DNA of 36,554 bases, from positions 1 to 36,554 of the IMG/VR virus record IMGVR_UViG_3300031999_000098, one strand, 5' to 3'. Of this stretch, positions 21,290 to 29,691 are shown one piece after another. The stretch comes from a virus. The translations under genes and the position numbers were made by a program. Below the pieces are notes generated by a model, which was given only the letters and a program-made list of their open reading frames with translations, ran no database searches and was not told the DNA's origin. The number at the start of each line of letters is the position of its first letter. Within the stretch, counting starts at the first letter, position 1.

Positions 21290-23977
21290 ATGGCTGAGAC
21301 GAAGACCCCAAGGAAAAAGCCCCAGCGTCAAATACGCCGTATCTTCGAACCGACAGGGCGTGATCCTGCGTGCGAGCGGTGCGAACTCTGCTTCGAGATG
21401 CGCCACAATCGGTGCGTCTGGGGCCGAGGCCCCGAACGTAGTGACATCATGCTTGTCGGCATTATGCCTGGCGTTGAGGAGGATCGTGAGGGCCAGCCCT
21501 GGGTCGGCATAGCAGGCGACTACCTGAAGGAGACGCTGGGCGAAATCGGCATCGACTTCGATTCCTTGTACTGCACAAACGTCCTCAAGTGCACTACCCA
21601 GCGGGATCGGGAGGCTGGCGGATTCCTTAAGGCAAGTCCGAAGCAACTCAAGGAGTGTTCCCCATATCTGCTTTGCGAGATCAGCACGGTTCAGCCCAAG
21701 GTCATCCTGGCGATGGGCGACGCACCCACATTCTTCTTCACGGGCCATAATAGTGTTGCTGCGGCCCGTGGCGGAGAAGTCGAATTCCCTGCAGCTAGAC
21801 TGACGGTGGTTCCTACATACAACCCTGCGTATTTTGTGAGGAACAAGCCGCTCTCTATTGCCAACGGGCAGGAGAGGCGATTCCTGCGCGACATAAAGAA
21901 GGCGCGGGATATTGCCAAGGGGACGTGGAAGCCGACCCAGATCGAGGTTACCATCGCTGACACGGTTGACAAGGTCAAGGCAATGTTTGCGGGGATGGCC
22001 ACTGCGAAAGAGATTGTGGTCGATATCGAGACTACTGGCTTGGAGAGCTTCAGGGAATGGGCTAGGGTGTACTGTGTCGCGGTGTGCTTCGAGGACGGCC
22101 ACGCCTGGGTGCTGCCCTGGGATCATCCTGACTATCCCCAGGCTAACGGTGCTATACGGAAGCGGTTCTTGGAACTGCTGTACGGGAAGACGATAATTGG
22201 GCACAACATCAAGTTCGATCTCGGATGGCTGTCTAGGATTTACGGGCTGGATATCTGGAAGGTCGATTTCTGGGACACCCGCGTTGCGTCCCATTTGCTT
22301 GATGACAACTACCCCAAAGGACACCCACTGAAGATTCTGGTGCGCGACCACGTGAACGCTCCAAACTATGCCTTCGGGATGAAGTGGAGCGAGGCGAAGC
22401 GGTCGTTCACGATCGGGCGCAAGAAGATCGATTGGGAAGTCCTTCTGACCTACTGCGGACGAGACGCAGGGTACAACTGGTTCCTCAAGAAGAAGCTGGC
22501 GGCGGCCCTGGTCGAAAGGCCGAACCTAGAGGCGATGGCCAAGACGATCCTGTTCCCTGCGTGTCGTGTGTTCTGCCAGATGGAACTTAATGGGATCGGG
22601 GTCGACGAGGAGCGCCTGGCCGAGAGCCGGAAGACGATCAAAGAGCGGATCGCGGTGCTACAAGAGGAGCTTAGGGCTGAGGGTCTCGATACCGCCAATA
22701 TGTCCAAGAAGGCGGTTGTGATTGATTGGGTCTACCAGGTGCGGGGGCACCCTATCGAGGAGAAGACATATCGAAAGAAGGAGCCGTCGGTCGCGAGGGC
22801 TTCCCTTCTTCGGTTTGTCGAGGCTGATCCACCTATCGGGAAACTCATCGAGTGTATGGAGCTTATGAAGCTGATGGGTACCTACCTTGGAGACCCCGAC
22901 CATCCCGACAAGAAGAAGCGTAGCACGGGCTGGCTGCCTCTAATCTACAAGGGGCGGATGTATCCACGCTACGACCAAGCGGGCACCGTGACGGGCCGTA
23001 CGTCCTGTGAGAGCCCGAACATCCAGCAGACGGCTAACGATACGCGGGTGCGTAGTCTCATCGTCGCACCTCCTGGGTGGTCACTGCTTAATGTGGACTT
23101 CAGCCAGATCGAGATGAGGATCGCAGCGGTAATTGCTAAGGATACGAAGCTGATCGCTGGATACAACGCCGATGTCGACGTCCACGCAGGCGCGGCGGCA
23201 CACGTCCTGGGCAAGCCTGTCGAGGACGTAACTGACCAAGAGCGTCGGCGGGCCAAGGCCCGTAACTTCGGTTTCCTGTTCGGGATGCGGTGGTCGACCT
23301 ACAAGAAGTACGCTTTTATCCATTACGGGATTGTCCTCAGTGACGAGGAGGCCCAAGAAGAGGCAAAGTTCTTCCACGACACGTATCCTGATATCACGCG
23401 TTGGCAGAAGCGGACGATGACTGGTATTCAGCAGGTCACTCTCCAGGCGGAAGCAGAAGTACGAAATGAGGCTTACGAGTGGGTGAATACTAAGGACATC
23501 CGAGTCGAAGCGTGGCCCCCAACTGTGACCTCCCCTCTGGGGCGCGTACGCAATCTGCCTCACGCTCTCAGCAAGGACAGGCGCGATGTCGAATCTGCGT
23601 GTAGGATGGCTCTGAACTCACCAGTCCAGTCTATGGCTAGTGATCTTGCTCAGTGGGCCTTGGCTCGGTTGTTCGACAGCGATGTTCTCCGCGAGCTAAA
23701 CTTTGATCCGCCATCCGACCACGGAATTCTGAATCTGGATGAGATACGTGTTGTAGAGTTCGGACACGACGCCATTATGTTCGAGGTGCGGGACGACTGT
23801 ATCGAGAAGTACAAGGCCATCGTCTTGGCAGTGATGGAGAACCTACCTCTAGATGATATGGGTGCGGGGTACTGGCCCGTGCCGATCAAGGCGGATGCCG
23901 ACGTCTTCAAACACTGGGACGTAGAAGATATTGAAGAGGGTGGTACCCTCGATGAGACAGGAGGATTCGGGCAATGA
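21290..23977 (+). CDS. Family A DNA polymerase fused to a uracil-DNA-glycosylase-like N-terminal domain
   Basis: ATG 21290 is preferred over GTG 21281; neither has a clear ribosome site. The 895-residue protein has three parts. Residues 25-210 resemble family 4 uracil-DNA glycosylase, with iron-sulphur-type cysteines C28-x2-C31, C101 and C123 and the G-x-x-P-G-x-x-E-D and G-Q-P-W-V-G-x-A-G motifs, but Ile58 replaces the Glu of GEAPG and Asn178 replaces the His of the second motif. Residues 240-420 are a 3'-5' exonuclease (D245-x-E247, H-N-x-K-F-D, Y-C-G-R-D). The polymerase core has motif A around D603, motif B with K656/F660/F664 and motif C around D827 (H-D-A). It is the replicative polymerase. 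The fusion resembles some SPO1-like phages. Confidence 0.9.
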   Translation: MAETKTPRKKPQRQIRRIFEPTGRDPACERCELCFEMRHNRCVWGRGPERSDIMLVGIMPGVEEDREGQPWVGIAGDYLKETLGEIGIDFDSLYCTNVLKCTTQRDREAGGFLKASPKQLKECSPYLLCEISTVQPKVILAMGDAPTFFFTGHNSVAAARGGEVEFPAARLTVVPTYNPAYFVRNKPLSIANGQERRFLRDIKKARDIAKGTWKPTQIEVTIADTVDKVKAMFAGMATAKEIVVDIETTGLESFREWARVYCVAVCFEDGHAWVLPWDHPDYPQANGAIRKRFLELLYGKTIIGHNIKFDLGWLSRIYGLDIWKVDFWDTRVASHLLDDNYPKGHPLKILVRDHVNAPNYAFGMKWSEAKRSFTIGRKKIDWEVLLTYCGRDAGYNWFLKKKLAAALVERPNLEAMAKTILFPACRVFCQMELNGIGVDEERLAESRKTIKERIAVLQEELRAEGLDTANMSKKAVVIDWVYQVRGHPIEEKTYRKKEPSVARASLLRFVEADPPIGKLIECMELMKLMGTYLGDPDHPDKKKRSTGWLPLIYKGRMYPRYDQAGTVTGRTSCESPNIQQTANDTRVRSLIVAPPGWSLLNVDFSQIEMRIAAVIAKDTKLIAGYNADVDVHAGAAAHVLGKPVEDVTDQERRRAKARNFGFLFGMRWSTYKKYAFIHYGIVLSDEEAQEEAKFFHDTYPDITRWQKRTMTGIQQVTLQAEAEVRNEAYEWVNTKDIRVEAWPPTVTSPLGRVRNLPHALSKDRRDVESACRMALNSPVQSMASDLAQWALARLFDSDVLRELNFDPPSDHGILNLDEIRVVEFGHDAIMFEVRDDCIEKYKAIVLAVMENLPLDDMGAGYWPVPIKADADVFKHWDVEDIEEGGTLDETGGFGQ

Positions 23978-24318
23978 AGGTTCCAGCAGGAGCGCGAGAG
24001 GTACATCCCCAGCTAGGGGATCAACCTGGCCCTGACGAGTTCGGGTTTGTGCTGTGCGAGCACGGGCATACTGGTCAGACGTTTATCGTCGATGATGCGA
24101 TCGACGTCGCTATCCCCAAGGGACAGTGGAACCCATACTGTGTTGGCTGCATCATGCTCGATGTGGTCAAGCGGGCGAAGTTGCGGCCCATGAAGTTCTA
24201 TGTCGCCCAGAAGACCGCCTTGGCGCAGCCTGCGTCGGCGGATTTGATAGTGCCTGGGTCGGGGTTGATCCTGCCTCAGAGCGCCGTGGACGATCTGCGG
24301 AGAAGGGGAGCTAGATAA
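23974..24318 (+). CDS. Small Cys-containing protein downstream of polymerase, unrecognised
   Basis: ATG 23974 overlaps the polymerase stop (ATGA). The 114-residue protein has C-E-H-G-H-T and C-V-G-C (about residues 28 and 56-59), so a zinc-binding knuckle is possible; the C-terminal 35 residues are hydrophobic/Pro-Gly-rich then basic. No recognisable family. Tight coupling to the polymerase gene suggests a replication-associated role, but nothing specific can be said. Confidence 0.5.
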   Translation: MKVPAGAREVHPQLGDQPGPDEFGFVLCEHGHTGQTFIVDDAIDVAIPKGQWNPYCVGCIMLDVVKRAKLRPMKFYVAQKTALAQPASADLIVPGSGLILPQSAVDDLRRRGAR

Positions 24319-24319
24319 G

Positions 24320-24829
24320 ATGGTATTAAGCAATAACCAAGAGAGCACTATCAGGCCAGAAGTCATCGCTGCCCTGACTGACATATCGATCACCTTGGCT
24401 GGAGTCGACCAGCGCAAGAAGGATGCCGAAAGTGACTACCAAGCGGCACGTTTGGCATTGTTCGCCCTGCTCGATCTGGAGACGGGTGTGGGCAGCAAGA
24501 TTACGGTTCCGATACCCGAAACGGGTAGGCGGATCGGGCGCACGATTGTATACGGGAGTCCGTCTCTCAACGCCGAGGCTCTCCGTATGGCGATCGGGGA
24601 TGAGAAGTTCGAGAAGGTGACCACCAAGACGGTAACCTACAGCCTCGACTTCGCAGCTCTGAAGGAAGCGATTTTGGCTGAGGAGATCACTCGGAGCCAG
24701 ATCGAGAAGGCTATCACTCCTGGTAGCGTGACTCAGCGATTGATGCACAGCAAGATCGGTTCACGGGAAGACCAAGATGTCGAGCTACCCCGCCCGAAGA
24801 CTGAGGTTGAGGGGCTCTTGGAGTTCTAG
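24320..24829 (+). CDS. Hypothetical helical protein
   Basis: ATG 24320 is two bases after the previous stop, with GGGGAG at 24305-24310. The 169-residue protein starts with a polar helix, a coiled-coil-like region (residues about 15-60), a strand segment (KITVPIPETGRRIGRTIVYG) and a long helix (residues 85-145) with acidic C-terminus. It has no motif I recognise. It lies between the polymerase and an RNase H-like gene and could be a replication cofactor. Stop overlaps a GTG (TAGTG) of the next frame. Confidence 0.5.
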   Translation: MVLSNNQESTIRPEVIAALTDISITLAGVDQRKKDAESDYQAARLALFALLDLETGVGSKITVPIPETGRRIGRTIVYGSPSLNAEALRMAIGDEKFEKVTTKTVTYSLDFAALKEAILAEEITRSQIEKAITPGSVTQRLMHSKIGSREDQDVELPRPKTEVEGLLEF

Positions 24830-24831
24830 TG

Positions 24832-25656
24832 ATGGAGCAGTTCACGCTTATCATCGACGGCGGAACCGTTGGAAGCAATCCTGGGATCGGTGTGGCGGCG
24901 GTCTTGCTGAAGGACAGCGAGGGGCAGACGGTACACACTGAGAACTCGGTGCTGGGCCCGGGTGTGTCGAACAACCAAGCAGAATACCACGCATTGCTCT
25001 TGGGGCTCGACGTAGCCAAGCGGCATGGGGCCACTCAAGTGCTGGTGCTAAGCGATAGTAAGCTTATGGTCAACCAAGTTACATGCGTGTGGGCGATCCA
25101 CAACCTGCTGTTGCGCGGGCTGGCTGACCAGGCTTGGCAGCTAATCAACGAGTTTGACAAGGTTATCGTACGCTGGGTTCCTCGTACCGAGGTCGCCGAA
25201 GCCGACGCCCTGCTCAACGCGGTGCGGCCAGAAAGCGTACCAGCATCTGTTAGCGGGTCACAGGTAAGTCTCCACGATTGGCTACGGAAGCCTGAAGGGT
25301 TGTGGTACCATCTACCCGACGGGAGAACACTCTACAAGCTGACCTACTATGTCCAGGTGACAGGGGGAGCCGCCCCGTCCATCGACTTCAAGATCTGGCA
25401 GTCTTTGTGGGATCGCAATCGCGAGTGCTGGATTGTCTGGCGGCCTTGGGGGAAATATCCTCTGACGAGCCAGCAGGTTCAATTCGGCGTGTCCTTGGGT
25501 GATCTGGAGGACAGAATCCAGGAACCTATTATGGCCCCGTTGTGTAAGATACGATCAGAGTTCTTCGATGCCCCCTTCGTGGGAAAATGGGGTGGGCGAT
25601 TGTTGATTCTACGGAGTGATGCCTGGGAGCATGTCGACGAAACCCTGGCCGACTAA
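24832..25656 (+). CDS. RNase HI-like protein with a long unknown C-terminal domain
   Basis: ATG 24832 (GTG 24829 is possible, overlapping the previous TAG). Residues 1-130 form an RNase HI fold with the four acidic catalytic-type residues: D9 in I-I-D-G-G, E51 in N-N-Q-A-E-Y-H-A, D75 in L-S-D-S-K and D125 in A-D-A-L, and the G-S-N-P-G loop. It would cut the RNA strand of RNA-DNA hybrids, removing primers or R-loops. Residues 140-274 are an extra domain rich in Trp and Tyr that I do not recognise. This is about double the normal RNase HI length of 150. It sits among replication genes. Confidence 0.75.
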   Translation: MEQFTLIIDGGTVGSNPGIGVAAVLLKDSEGQTVHTENSVLGPGVSNNQAEYHALLLGLDVAKRHGATQVLVLSDSKLMVNQVTCVWAIHNLLLRGLADQAWQLINEFDKVIVRWVPRTEVAEADALLNAVRPESVPASVSGSQVSLHDWLRKPEGLWYHLPDGRTLYKLTYYVQVTGGAAPSIDFKIWQSLWDRNRECWIVWRPWGKYPLTSQQVQFGVSLGDLEDRIQEPIMAPLCKIRSEFFDAPFVGKWGGRLLILRSDAWEHVDETLAD

Positions 25657-26089
25657 ACTGAACACCGCCAAAGACCTTGCGGGATTCCTGCGCCGGAAAA
25701 TGAAAGCCGTTGGCGGAAAGCATAACGATTTCAAGTTCAAGACCGCCGAGCGGTTCTTGGCGGATATCCTGTTCGATTGGCGTGATCCATACGAGATCGC
25801 TTTGGTCTACAACGCGGTGATTGACGCGACGGGGTTGGTGGATGATCTATGGTATCTTCTCGATCTCAGGGCGTATGTTCGGCTCAGGAAGCAGTATGCC
25901 CCCCTACAGGGAGTCGCTCATTACGTTTACCTGGCCCTGTTCGCCGACGTAGGGGCGGACAAGCAGGGCTGGCTCGCCCTTGTCGAAGACCTAGAGGATG
26001 CGATTGTGGCTAGGGATGCAGCTACGGAACAGGCTTTGCGCGAAAGGCTGAAGGTGTTAGAGCAGCTAGGCGAGGTAACTAGGGAATGA
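25631..26089 (+). CDS. Hypothetical helical protein upstream of the helicase
   Basis: The start is uncertain. ATG 25631 overlaps the previous gene by 26 bases; ATG 25619 and GTG 25616 are alternatives, and none has a well-spaced ribosome site. The 152-residue product is helical with a basic N-terminus (residues 5-35) and a C-terminal charged helix (EDAIVARDAATEQALRERLKVLEQL). The middle has many Tyr, Leu and Asp. Its stop overlaps the helicase start (ATGA). Helicase-adjacent small helical proteins can be loaders, but there is no motif to prove it. Confidence 0.5.
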   Translation: MSTKPWPTKLNTAKDLAGFLRRKMKAVGGKHNDFKFKTAERFLADILFDWRDPYEIALVYNAVIDATGLVDDLWYLLDLRAYVRLRKQYAPLQGVAHYVYLALFADVGADKQGWLALVEDLEDAIVARDAATEQALRERLKVLEQLGEVTRE

Positions 26090-27357
26090 ATGGATTCGAG
26101 GAATCCCAGACCAGCCCAACTGATCTAGAACGGCATCTGCTTAGTGCGATTAGGGGGCTGGACGATCTGGCGCTCCTAGATCGCCTTGGTGTGACCGAGA
26201 AGACCTTCCGTGATCCGTCGTGCCGGTCTGCCTTTGTCTACATCCGAGATGTCCTTGCTCGTACTGGAGATGTCCCTTCAGCTTCTGATCTTAAGGTATT
26301 CGGCGGGATCGAACGGGTAGAGGATGCTGCTGACTTGGAGAGTGCGGCGACATCTGTCAGGAATCACGAGATGGCCTTGGATGCGCGGGACATGATCACT
26401 ACTCGTTGGGGTGACATGGAAGAGGATGCCCCGCGCGGTATCAGTCTCCTAGTGCAGGATTTGCTAGGGTTGCGTACTAGAGACCTTAGCCATACGGCCC
26501 ACAGCGACGCGACAGCTATGGAGCGTATGGCTGACCAAGACAAGCGGCGGAAGCAGGTCGTAGAAGGAGGCATCCTGGGTATACCTACAGGGCTCCTGAC
26601 CTTCGATAAGGCAGGCCAGGGCTGGAGTCCAGGAGAGCTAATCACGGTTATGGGTATGACGGGTATTGGGAAGTCGTGGTTGCTGATCTACTTCGGGGCG
26701 GTCGCTTACCAGGCGGGCTACAAGGTTCTCTTCATTGAACCAGAGTTGAGCCGACTAGAAACCGAGTACCGCATCGATACTGTCCTGGGGAGACTGAACG
26801 GGTTCTCGTTCAGCAACAAGGCACTGCTGCGTGGCCAGGTGGACAGGGTGAAGTATGAGGAATGGCTCAAGAAGTTTGCCCAGAATGATCGCTGGGTGAC
26901 AGCGGATTCCAGTGATACCCCGACGGGCACGTTCACGACTGAGGCTATCGTTAACCTTGTCAGCACCCACAAACCACATCTTCTGATGATCGATGGATTC
27001 CACCTGCTCGGAACGAGCGCGGGGCTGAAGACCTGGGAGCAGATCAAATTCTCATCGGACGCTGTCAAGACGCTAGCAATCCGTCATGAGATGGCCGTGA
27101 TTACTGCGATGCAAGTCCAGCGGGAGGCGATGGTGGCGGCTGGAGCGACGCCAGAGATATACCACGGAGCCTATGGTAAGGCTTTGCTAGAGGATAGCCA
27201 GCGGATCATCGCACTGGCGAAGTCGAGCGGGAACTCGACTCAGAGACTCTATGCTGTGACCAAGATGACGCATGGTGCACCAGTAGAGGGTCGGCGGAGA
27301 CTCAACTGGGATGTTGATTCTGGAGAAATCTACGAGATACAGAAGGGCCAATCGTGA
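26086..27357 (+). CDS. DnaB-like replicative DNA helicase
   Basis: ATG 26086 overlaps the previous stop (ATGA). The 423-residue protein has an N-terminal helical domain (residues 1-100, primase/loader contact region), a linker, then a RecA-fold motor: Walker A G190-M-T-G-I-G-K196-S, a glutamate-containing E-P-E-L strand at 219 (H1a-like), Walker B with D303 in L-L-M-I-D-G, and a C-terminal Q-R-E-A-M-V segment like the Arg-finger region. It would unwind DNA as a hexamer at the fork. It is followed by a primase gene with a GTGA overlap, a standard pairing. Confidence 0.85.
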   Translation: MNGFEESQTSPTDLERHLLSAIRGLDDLALLDRLGVTEKTFRDPSCRSAFVYIRDVLARTGDVPSASDLKVFGGIERVEDAADLESAATSVRNHEMALDARDMITTRWGDMEEDAPRGISLLVQDLLGLRTRDLSHTAHSDATAMERMADQDKRRKQVVEGGILGIPTGLLTFDKAGQGWSPGELITVMGMTGIGKSWLLIYFGAVAYQAGYKVLFIEPELSRLETEYRIDTVLGRLNGFSFSNKALLRGQVDRVKYEEWLKKFAQNDRWVTADSSDTPTGTFTTEAIVNLVSTHKPHLLMIDGFHLLGTSAGLKTWEQIKFSSDAVKTLAIRHEMAVITAMQVQREAMVAAGATPEIYHGAYGKALLEDSQRIIALAKSSGNSTQRLYAVTKMTHGAPVEGRRRLNWDVDSGEIYEIQKGQS

Positions 27358-28277
27358 GAAGAGAATACGAGGTAGATCGAATCCTCGAAGCACTGATGAT
27401 CGAGGTCGAGCGGTACAGCCAGGGTAATTACATCTGCTGCTGTCCTTTCCATGAGGACAGGCATCCTAGCTTTGCTGTTACTGATGACACAGGAGCCTGG
27501 ATATGCTATGTGGGCTGTGGCGAAGGGAACATCGTAGAACTCGTGATGAGGGTGATGGGCTGCAATGCCAAGTCTGCGCGGCGCTGGCTGGAGTCGGTAC
27601 CTTCCCCGCTAGAGGTTGGATGTCCTGACCTTCCACTCTGGAGTGATCGGCTTGAGGAGCATGTCGGGCCACCAGAGTTCCACTACACCGAAGGCGTGAC
27701 CCACAAGCTCATGCTGGAGCGGGGATTCACCAAGGAAACCTTGGCCAAGTTCCGGATCGGATGGGACAAGGTACGCCAGGCGATTGTCATACCTGTCTAT
27801 TGGGAAGGTGTTAGGGTCGGGCTGATCTACAGGAATATCCCGCCACTACCGCCCGACGTGCCGAAGTACGAGTACACACCCCACCTGCCCAAGTCCGAGT
27901 TGCTGTTCGGGATGGAGCATGTAACGCCAGGTCTTTCAGCCTTGATCCTCGTCGAGGGGCCGTTGGACTGTATGTGGCTACATCAGTGTGGGTGGCACTC
28001 GGCAGTCTCGATTCTAGGTATGCATGTATCCAAGGCACAGGCGGCCCTGATCGAGAAGGCTACCTATAGCGTGGTGATGGCATTCGACGCTGATGAGGCG
28101 GGGATGGCGGCCCGTAAGCATGCCCGTAAGATACTGAGTAGGTGTTACATCTATGACGTCGTACTCCCACCAGGCAAGAAGGATGTGGCGGAGTGCTCGA
28201 TCGAAGAGGTCAACCAGGTGATGGCCCAGGCCTTGCAAACATCCCCAATTATACCCGAACCGCAAACATCGACTTGA
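27354..28277 (+). CDS. DnaG-like primase
   Basis: GTG 27354 overlaps the helicase stop (GTGA). The 307-residue protein has an N-terminal zinc-ribbon of CHC2 type: C30-P-F-H33 and C51-x3-C55 (DnaG normally has two between the last pair), for template binding, then a TOPRIM catalytic core with E201 in V-E-G-P-L-D and D245-x-D247 in F-D-A-D-E-A-G. It makes RNA primers for lagging-strand synthesis together with the helicase. It is shorter than bacterial DnaG (about 580) because the helicase-binding C-terminus is missing or reduced, as is usual in phages. Confidence 0.85.
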   Translation: MRREYEVDRILEALMIEVERYSQGNYICCCPFHEDRHPSFAVTDDTGAWICYVGCGEGNIVELVMRVMGCNAKSARRWLESVPSPLEVGCPDLPLWSDRLEEHVGPPEFHYTEGVTHKLMLERGFTKETLAKFRIGWDKVRQAIVIPVYWEGVRVGLIYRNIPPLPPDVPKYEYTPHLPKSELLFGMEHVTPGLSALILVEGPLDCMWLHQCGWHSAVSILGMHVSKAQAALIEKATYSVVMAFDADEAGMAARKHARKILSRCYIYDVVLPPGKKDVAECSIEEVNQVMAQALQTSPIIPEPQTST

Positions 28278-28302
28278 CAACCCTTGAATACTATGGTTGA
28301 AT
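28274..28302 (+). promoter_or_regulatory. Strong sigma-70-type promoter candidate for the sigma-like gene
   Basis: TTGACA (28274-28279), a perfect -35, is followed by exactly 17 bases and TTGAAT (28297-28302), with four of six matches to TATAAT. The predicted start is near 28308, 39 bases before the ATG at 28347. The region overlaps the end of the primase gene and is outside other coding sequence, so it is likely a real promoter recognised by the host polymerase. Confidence 0.55.
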
Positions 28303-28330
28303 TGGACTAGGAGCTACACCACTCACGAGG

Positions 28331-28341
28331 GAAAGGAGGTG
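28331..28341 (+). promoter_or_regulatory. Extended Shine-Dalgarno of the sigma-like gene
   Basis: GAAAGGAGGTG (28331-28341), followed by A, matches the complement of the 16S 3' end over 12 bases, five bases before ATG 28347. It is the strongest site in the window and points to high translation of this gene. Confidence 0.7.
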
Positions 28342-28346
28342 AGACC

Positions 28347-28898
28347 ATGAGAGTAGAGGAGGCTGTAAGCATCGGATTCGAGCAGTTGTCTGCGCACTAT
28401 CGCCCCTTGGTTGAACACATGCTTCGGGCTTACTATATGCCTGATGCCAACTTGGACGATCTTCGGCAGGAGCTAGATATTGTTATCTGGCGATGCCACG
28501 AGAACGTGTGCAGCGGGCGTGTAAGTCTGAGACACGATTTTGATCCATATCTACGGCAGTCCATGCTCAACCGATTGATCGATCTCTTTCGTAGTGCAGC
28601 CCGAAGGCCAGTTGGCCAGCCCCTGGAAGACGTCGGGATACTCACCGACGACAATAGCCGCAATGCACTTCTGGATGCAGAGATGATGATGCATCTGGAC
28701 TCTGTTCCCCTGAGCAGGGATGCGCGATTGCTGGTGCGTCTCGTCTTAGATGATGTACGTGACTACCGAGAGATGTTCATACGTCGGATCGGTGGAGTCG
28801 GGGGACGAGCACGTTTCGCAAGTGCAAAGCGTGAACTGGGTCGGGCTATGAAGCCGTTCAAGAAGGAGGTACTACACCATGCCGGTCAGAACTGGTAA
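28347..28898 (+). CDS. Sigma-70 region-2-like protein, possible phage sigma factor
   Basis: The 183-residue protein has residues about 13-90 resembling sigma region 2: D-D-L-R-Q-E-L-D-I-V-I-W-R-C (37-50), F-D-P-Y-L-R-Q-S-M-L-N-R-L-I-D-L-F-R (65-82), which recognise -10 DNA and core polymerase. The remaining 90 residues are helical and basic, where an ECF sigma would carry region 4, but I do not see a clean helix-turn-helix. It has its own promoter and a very strong ribosome site, which fits an early or middle regulator that redirects host polymerase to phage late genes. Alternative: a DNA-binding protein with only the region-2 fold. Confidence 0.65.
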   Translation: MRVEEAVSIGFEQLSAHYRPLVEHMLRAYYMPDANLDDLRQELDIVIWRCHENVCSGRVSLRHDFDPYLRQSMLNRLIDLFRSAARRPVGQPLEDVGILTDDNSRNALLDAEMMMHLDSVPLSRDARLLVRLVLDDVRDYREMFIRRIGGVGGRARFASAKRELGRAMKPFKKEVLHHAGQNW

Positions 28899-29691
28899 GG
28901 ATCGGATCGATCAGGCAATGGCTGAGCAACAGGCGCGTGCTGCCCAATCTCGCAAGTGGCTCTTCCTTCGGGAAGACGGGGAGACGGCGAAGATACGCTT
29001 TCTGTCCGATATCGAGGACGCGAGCGGAGCAGGCGGGCTGGCGGCGGTTGCCAGGTTCCATGATGATAGGGTACAGGGTCAGCGTGGCGTCGCCGAGCCC
29101 AAGATATGCTCCGAGAACGAGGAGTGTCCATTCTGTACTGACGAGGGGAAGCCCTCTAAGATCAAGGGGTTCTTCTGGATGTACGTCTACTACGTCGACC
29201 ATGCCGAAAAGCGAGATCAGACTCGATTCGGCGGGGAGGAGTGGAAGCCTGTACAGGTAAATGGACGCACATTCTTCCGCGAGCGGATCGAGGCCCCCCG
29301 CGTACTGTCGGCCAACAGTCGATTGATCAAGGCAATCATGTCTGCCTTCGGGCATGATGGTTCACTTCTCATTCGGGACTACTCACTGAGCCGGTCAGGT
29401 GCGAAGAACTCGCCTGAGATGTTCTACCAAGTGTGGCCTTTGGAGCAGGGCGAATTCAAGATCGACGTTCCTGCACTGGTGTCCCTGGTGGACTATGCCG
29501 ATGGTCGTGTGACTCTGAGCGGAGAGGAGGTGACGTTGCGTGGCACAGAAGCATATCGAGCCCCAGTCTCTGACGCCGACCTCGAAGAGTACGGCCCGCC
29601 CGCTGACTCATCCGACAAAGCGGCCCCAGAAAGTAACGGGGAAGGCAATGGAGACCCCGACGACGAATTCGGATTCGGCCCCAAGCCGTAA
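28879..29691 (+). CDS. Single-strand DNA-binding protein (gp32-like candidate)
   Basis: ATG 28879 has GGAGG at 28865-28869, overlapping the end of the sigma-like gene by 20 bases. The 270-residue protein has a basic N-terminus, a zinc-like C-S-E-N-E-E-C-P-F-C element at about 75-84, an aromatic-rich body (GFFWMYVYY, PEMFYQVWP) and a strongly acidic C-terminal tail (about residues 235-268). This layout matches T4 gp32 family proteins, which coat single-stranded DNA and use the acidic tail to contact partners. It lies directly among primase, recombinase and nuclease genes. Confidence 0.7.
   Translation: MPVRTGKDRIDQAMAEQQARAAQSRKWLFLREDGETAKIRFLSDIEDASGAGGLAAVARFHDDRVQGQRGVAEPKICSENEECPFCTDEGKPSKIKGFFWMYVYYVDHAEKRDQTRFGGEEWKPVQVNGRTFFRERIEAPRVLSANSRLIKAIMSAFGHDGSLLIRDYSLSRSGAKNSPEMFYQVWPLEQGEFKIDVPALVSLVDYADGRVTLSGEEVTLRGTEAYRAPVSDADLEEYGPPADSSDKAAPESNGEGNGDPDDEFGFGPKP

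Noticed and set aside
21206-22351. A 381-codon open frame on the minus strand opposite the polymerase
   Set aside because: It lies antisense to the strongly supported glycosylase/polymerase gene, has no ribosome site and no domain, and all neighbours are on the plus strand.
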